This document shows, piece after piece, positions 5,768-6,501 of a stretch of 6,501 nucleotides of DNA (position 1 is its first letter; each line of letters starts with the position of its first letter). A program made the position numbers and the translations under genes. Origin of the DNA: an uncultured Eubacteriales bacterium (GTDB lineage: Bacteria > Bacillota > Clostridia > Oscillospirales > CAG-382); NCBI GenBank assembly GCA_900550505.1, contig URSI01000067.1, positions 1 through 6,501 of the forward strand. Direction: 5' to 3'. Under the pieces are notes generated by a model. The model saw only the letters and a program-made list of their open reading frames with translations, made no database searches and was not told the origin of the DNA.

Positions 5768-6501
5768 TCAAAGTTCCCCGCCGAGTTCACGAACCGCCAC
5801 CGCATATTCCTCTGCATTCGGTGCTTTTCCGTGCCATCCGGCAGCATTTTCCATATATGAAACGCCCTTGCCCTTGATCGTATTGCATATGATCACAGAC
5901 GGACGTTCGTCCCACTCGGCAGCAGTTACCGCAGCATCTATTGCCGCAAAATCATGTCCGTCTATCGTCTGAACATGCCAGCCGAAGGCCTCATACTTTT
6001 TGTCGAGCGGTGCAACATCCATGACATCGCTCACCTTGCCGTCTATCTGCAGATTGTTATAGTCAAGAAACAGCGTCAGCCCCGACAATTTATAGTGAGA
6101 AGCAAACATTGCCGCTTCCCAGACCTGTCCCTCCTGGCTCTCGCCGTCACCAGTTATACAGTAGGTGCGATAGGTGCGCCCCGTGCGTTTTCCCGCCGCA
6201 GCTATGCCGCACGCCGCAGATACTCCCTGTCCGAGCGAGCCGGTGGACATATCAACGCCGGGTACGTCTCTCATATTCGGGTGCCCCTGAAGGAAGCTGT
6301 CCGGCTTTCTCAACGTCTTTATCGATTCTACCGGAAAATATCCCGCCAACGCGAGCGCACCGTACAAAGCCGGCGCCGCGTGTCCTTTGGAAAGGACAAA
6401 CCTGTCCCTGTCCGGATCATTCGGAGTTTCGGCAGAATGGTTCATTTTATAAAAATACAGATATGAAATTATATCGGCAGCCGACAGCGAACCGCCCGGG
6501 T
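5768..6501 (-). CDS. Transketolase, N-terminal subunit (5' end beyond window)
   Basis: This is the cofactor-diphosphate-binding half of the split transketolase. 243 residues are in the window. Roughly 30 N-terminal residues lie past the right edge, judging from the family's usual 270-280. The visible chain starts PGGSLSAADIISYLYFY, the conserved HxGGSLS region missing its first residues. It then has FVLSKGHAAPALYGALA (34-50), GHPNMRDVPGVDMSTGSLGQ (72-91), and the thiamine-binding motif GDGESQEG (117-124) through NN (148-149). TIKGKGVSYMEN (207-218) and WHGKAPN (222-228) follow. The ATG at 6445-6443 is an internal methionine, not the start. The gene is the first seen of the minus-strand operon; its promoter is outside the window. 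Confidence 0.97.
   Translation of the reverse strand, partial: PGGSLSAADIISYLYFYKMNHSAETPNDPDRDRFVLSKGHAAPALYGALALAGYFPVESIKTLRKPDSFLQGHPNMRDVPGVDMSTGSLGQGVSAACGIAAAGKRTGRTYRTYCITGDGESQEGQVWEAAMFASHYKLSGLTLFLDYNNLQIDGKVSDVMDVAPLDKKYEAFGWHVQTIDGHDFAAIDAAVTAAEWDERPSVIICNTIKGKGVSYMENAAGWHGKAPNAEEYAVAVRELGGEL

Overview
The window reads as a gut-type Clostridia (Bacillota, Oscillospirales-like) sequence. This placement is inferred from the gene families: a two-subunit transketolase, a DnaD-domain protein followed by a DnaC-like loader, and DUF1934. It has two parts of different character. From the right edge (6501) down to about 880, all genes lie on the minus strand and are packed with gaps of at most about 20 bases or overlaps of a few bases, as in one long operon. 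In transcription order these are transketolase N-subunit (right edge cuts off its start), transketolase C-subunit, D-alanine-D-alanine ligase (TTG start), a DUF1934/YwiB-like small protein, a homocysteine S-methyltransferase-domain protein, a DnaD-domain replication protein, and the first ~100 residues of a DnaC-like helicase loader.

The left part (1 to about 880) is visibly more GC-rich, still on the minus strand, and holds gene pieces only. The dnaC-like gene stops matching its family at about 877-888, in the middle of its zinc-binding/AAA+ approach. The sequence then switches into another frame carrying the C-terminal end of a VanW-family protein with a Pro/Gly/Thr/Glu-rich tail. After a 21-base gap comes an ORF that begins like a DUF2461 protein. 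Around residue 46 it turns into what looks like the approach to an M23 metallopeptidase domain, and it runs off the left edge.

Three truncated or hybrid genes in under 1.2 kb, together with a change in composition, point to a chimeric join (assembly or binning artefact, or less likely a real rearrangement) rather than a new system. A helicase loader of this kind is normally needed for replication, so its loss favours an artefact.

The intact operon links pentose-phosphate metabolism (the paired transketolase subunits), peptidoglycan precursor synthesis (Ddl), methyl transfer to homocysteine, and replication initiation (DnaD and DnaC-like). The reading is that these are housekeeping genes sharing a transcript rather than one pathway. 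No tRNA, rRNA, CRISPR, insertion sequence or convincing terminator was seen, and there is no gene-free stretch over 300 bases.
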